27,157 nt of DNA from Planctomycetaceae bacterium UBA4732. GTDB lineage: Bacteria; Planctomycetota; Planctomycetia; Gemmatales; Gemmataceae. Below the pieces are notes generated by a model that was not told where the DNA came from, did no database searches, and saw only the letters and a list, made by a program, of their open reading frames with translations. The translations under genes were made by a program, and so were the position numbers. Shown piece by piece: positions 25,021-27,157 of the stretch. Numbering within the stretch: position 1 is the first letter of the stretch; each line of letters starts with the position of its first letter. The stretch is taken from contig DHJA01000235.1 in the NCBI GenBank assembly GCA_002404095.1, forward strand, positions 5,972 through 33,128, written 5' to 3'.

Positions 25021-25946
25021 TTGCTCAGCTCGTCGGCCAATTTGTCGATGTTTTCGGTCATCTTTTTCGTGTACCAATCAGGATCTTCTAAGTCCTTCGT
25101 CGTGGCCGTCTCTAACGGGTCGATCTCGACAATGTTCACGTCGCCGGCGCCGCGCTTTTTCAACTCGGCTTTAACGTTCTCGGCCGCCCGAATGGGATAC
25201 TGCGGCTCGATGGCGAGGACGCGGACGTGCTGCTCCTTACATATCTTCAGGATATCGGCGTAACGTGAAGTCGATGGTTCCATGCCTGGCTGCACTTCAA
25301 TGTACCCAACAACGTCCAGCCCAAAGTCGGCCGCGAAGTAGTTTAGCGACTCGTGAAAGCTGAGAAGTTTCTTGTCTTTCACAGACCCGAACCTCTCTCG
25401 GCCGTGGGCTAAAAGATTCTTCAATTCTTTGCTATAGCTCTCCGCATTGTCGTCGTAATCCTTGGCGTGTTCCTTATCGGCCTCTTTCAGCCGGTCTCGA
25501 ATTGCCTCGACCATTATCGCGGCCCGCGTCGGCCCCAGCCAGACGTGCGGATCGATCTCGCCGTTCGCCATTTTGATACGCTGATTTTCGGGAATTGCCT
25601 CGCCGAGCTTAATATACGACAACTTCGGATTGCCACTGTTGATGACGACCTTCTCCAGAAAGGCGCCGTCCAGTTCCAGACCGTTGGCAAACAGGAAATT
25701 CGCTCGCCGCAACAGGGTAGCGTCGTGCGCGGTCGGTTCGTAGTGGTGGACGCCGCCTTCTTTGGCCAGGCACACCACGGTCGCATGGTCTCCTGCCACT
25801 TTCTTCACGAAGCTGTCGAGCGGCGGAAACGAGACGACGACCTTCAACTTGCCGGCCGGCCAGGGGTTTGCGGCCGGGCTGCATCCTGACAGCATCGCCA
25901 GCGCGGCGATAACAAAAAGGGGAACGATCCGTCGTGCGGTTGTCAT
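25017..25946 (-). CDS. Zinc/manganese-binding lipoprotein (ZnuA/TroA-like, cluster A-I)
   Basis: The 309-residue protein has a lipoprotein signal (AMLSGC, Cys22) and the TroA/ZnuA fold. Likely metal ligands are His67 or His68 (GGVHHYEPTAHD), His134 (DPHVWLGP), His198 (SFHESLNYFAADFG) and Glu247 (LAIEPQYP). The set of three His plus Glu, without the His-rich loop of classical ZnuA, leaves zinc and manganese both possible. It captures the metal outside the membrane for the ABC transporter. ATG at 25946 follows GAGG by six bases. A good promoter with a palindrome over its -10 lies upstream, so a metal-sensing repressor probably controls it. Confidence 0.88.
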   Translation of the reverse strand: MTTARRIVPLFVIAALAMLSGCSPAANPWPAGKLKVVVSFPPLDSFVKKVAGDHATVVCLAKEGGVHHYEPTAHDATLLRRANFLFANGLELDGAFLEKVVINSGNPKLSYIKLGEAIPENQRIKMANGEIDPHVWLGPTRAAIMVEAIRDRLKEADKEHAKDYDDNAESYSKELKNLLAHGRERFGSVKDKKLLSFHESLNYFAADFGLDVVGYIEVQPGMEPSTSRYADILKICKEQHVRVLAIEPQYPIRAAENVKAELKKRGAGDVNIVEIDPLETATTKDLEDPDWYTKKMTENIDKLADELSK

Positions 25947-25970
25947 CGGCAACCTCGGAATGACATACTT

Positions 25971-26013
25971 TGTAATACCGTCCGTATTGTAGCTGGCATT
26001 TTACATGAGTCAA
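25971..26013 (-). promoter_or_regulatory. Promoter and palindromic operator of the metal transporter
   Basis: On the minus strand, TTGACT (26008-26013) and TACAAT (25986-25991) are 16 bases apart, a good sigma-70-type promoter. The 21-bp palindrome TGTAATAC-CGTCC-GTATTGTA (25971-25991) covers the -10 box and the expected start site. Such a placement is typical of Fur/Zur- or DtxR/MntR-type repression; which regulator is not known. Confidence 0.6.
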
Positions 26014-26092
26014 GCGCGGCTAACCGGGCGCCCCCTTGTTCGGTAGAATGACCACGCACTAACGGCGTTTCCTCTATCGGGGGTGCGGTATT

Positions 26093-27112
26093 ATGACGTT
26101 CGCCGTCCACACACGGACGCAACCCGGCGTGACAGGCCGCGATGCGACCCTTTACGTCCTTGACGACGGCGCCGGCGGCCGCGCCGAGGTCTGGCCGGCT
26201 CTCGGCTTCAACTGCCTTCATTGGGAAGCGGTGCGCGACGGCCGGACGCTCGATCTGCTCTACGCCGACCCCGCCCTGTTCACCGACGGCCGGCCCACGC
26301 GCAGCGGCATCCCCATCCTGTTTCCGTTCCCGAACCGTATCCGCGATGGGCGTTTTAGCTGGGACGGCAACGATTACCAGCTGCCGCTCAACGACGGCAC
26401 GCTCAAAAACGCCATCCACGGCTTCGCCTGCCGTCGGCCGTGGCGCGTCGTTGGCCAAGGCGCGGATGCGTCGTCCGCCTGGATCATCGGCGAGTTCCAG
26501 ACGGGGCGCGACGCGCCGGAGTGCCTTCCCCTCTGGCCGGCCGACCATCTCATTCGCATTACTTACCGTCTTGGGAAGGGGTCGCTTCGCGTCGAGGCGG
26601 AGGTCGTCAATCCGGATCGGCGAACGCTGCCGTTTGGCCTCGGCTATCACCCTTATTACCGGATGCCGTTCGCGCCCGACGCGACGGCGGCCGACTGTCT
26701 CGTTCAGGCGCCGGCCCATGAAATGTGGCCGTTGGTCGAATCGCTGCCCACCGGCGACCGGCGACCGCTCGGCCCGGCCCAGAACCTCAATACGCCGCGC
26801 CGCTTTGGCGACCTGCAACTTGACGACGTACTGACCGGCCTGTCGTCCAAGCCGGGCGCGGACGGCCTGCGCGACTGCGGCGTCCTGCGCTCAGGCGCCG
26901 CGACGCTACGCCTGTTGGCTTCGCCGGCGTTCCGCGAGCTGGTCGTCTTTACGCCGCCGCATCGGCAAGCGTTCTGCATCGAGCCGTACACCTGCACGAC
27001 CGATGCCGTCAATCTCCAGGCGCGCGGCGTGGACGCCGGCTGGCTGACATTGGCGCCCGGCGAACACTGGACGGCTGTTTTTGAGATGCGAGTGGCGACC
27101 CGTTCCGGCTGA
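26093..27112 (+). CDS. Aldose 1-epimerase (GalM-like)
   Basis: This 339-residue protein of the galactose mutarotase superfamily interconverts alpha and beta anomers of hexoses or related sugars. The substrate-binding PFPNRIRDG (78-86), the catalytic histidines in AIHGFA (His109) and GLGYHPYYR (His186), and the catalytic base in FCIEPYT (Glu297) are all present. There is no signal peptide, so it is cytoplasmic. A GGGGGTG stretch lies before the ATG. No sugar kinase or transporter gene is beside it, so the substrate is open. It is divergent from the metal transporter genes. Confidence 0.9.
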   Translation: MTFAVHTRTQPGVTGRDATLYVLDDGAGGRAEVWPALGFNCLHWEAVRDGRTLDLLYADPALFTDGRPTRSGIPILFPFPNRIRDGRFSWDGNDYQLPLNDGTLKNAIHGFACRRPWRVVGQGADASSAWIIGEFQTGRDAPECLPLWPADHLIRITYRLGKGSLRVEAEVVNPDRRTLPFGLGYHPYYRMPFAPDATAADCLVQAPAHEMWPLVESLPTGDRRPLGPAQNLNTPRRFGDLQLDDVLTGLSSKPGADGLRDCGVLRSGAATLRLLASPAFRELVVFTPPHRQAFCIEPYTCTTDAVNLQARGVDAGWLTLAPGEHWTAVFEMRVATRSG

Positions 27113-27134
27113 ATTGTCTGGTTCTTGGGTGTGG

Positions 27135-27153
27135 CACGGCCGTCTCGGCCGTG
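27135..27153. repeat. Short GC-rich hairpin at the window edge
   Basis: CACGGCCG-TCT-CGGCCGTG is a perfect 8-bp stem, 22 bases after the epimerase stop and followed by TTTC at the window end. It may be the terminator of that gene or the start of a further palindromic repeat; the window ends before this can be decided. Confidence 0.5.
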
Positions 27154-27157
27154 TTTC

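Overview
The window looks like chromosomal DNA from a GC-rich planctomycete, probably of the Gemmata group. This is inferred from gene content: a secreted WD40 protein with a HEAT-like tail, an FG-GAP/ASPIC (CRTAC1-type) exported protein, several TPR membrane proteins, an Uma2 protein, retropepsin-like proteases, and two groEL genes around a single groES. No rRNA, tRNA or CRISPR array was seen.

Layout. 1-2135: four-helix membrane protein with TPRs, possibly cut by the window edge. 2173-3073: HigB/HigA-type toxin-antitoxin pair. 3096-6068: minus-strand WD40 gene and a small aspartic protease gene. 6324-10255: four-gene plus-strand cassette of O-carbamoyltransferase, SxtJ-type membrane protein, one-helix DUF5989/SxtK-type protein and SGNH/GDSL hydrolase, in the order of sxtI-J-K-L in saxitoxin clusters. 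Its right edge runs into a fossil made of pieces of a WD40 gene and a protease gene like those on its left. 10527-11214: small ORF plus a frameshifted retropepsin. 11503-17955: chaperone cluster groEL1-groES-groEL2-dnaJ-grpE with fmdB-like and yacG genes, closed by a strong intrinsic terminator at 17988-18022. 18338-19876: divergent Uma2 and HAD phosphatase/mutase genes. 20090-22194: CRTAC1-type gene overlapping a truncated carboxypeptidase-regulatory-like ORF. 22419-23840 (minus): TPR protein. 23936-24250: P-II-type protein. 24247-25946 (minus): zinc/manganese ABC transporter ATPase and binding lipoprotein behind a palindromic operator. 26093-27112: aldose 1-epimerase.

The most unusual feature is the set of palindromic repeats between 13.5 and 24 kb. 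Four families are visible. F1 (three copies) is a hairpin built of 9-bp units. F2 (two copies) has perfect 28-bp arms. F3 (two copies) is a nested composite with 9-bp direct repeats and four alternating copies of one core. F4 (one copy) is a 123-bp element with perfect 42-bp inverted ends, sitting inside one F2 copy and flanked by a TTAC duplication, so an insertion event can be read directly. Variation between copies is mirrored in both arms, so pairing has been kept. One F3 copy has overwritten the 3' end of dnaJ and supplies its last codons and stop.

How the genes fit together: the chaperone cluster is a complete Hsp60/Hsp10 set plus the Hsp40 and nucleotide-exchange partners of an Hsp70 that is not in the window. 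The sxt-like cassette probably carbamoylates a hydroxyl on an unknown secreted or envelope molecule. The metal transporter lacks its permease here.
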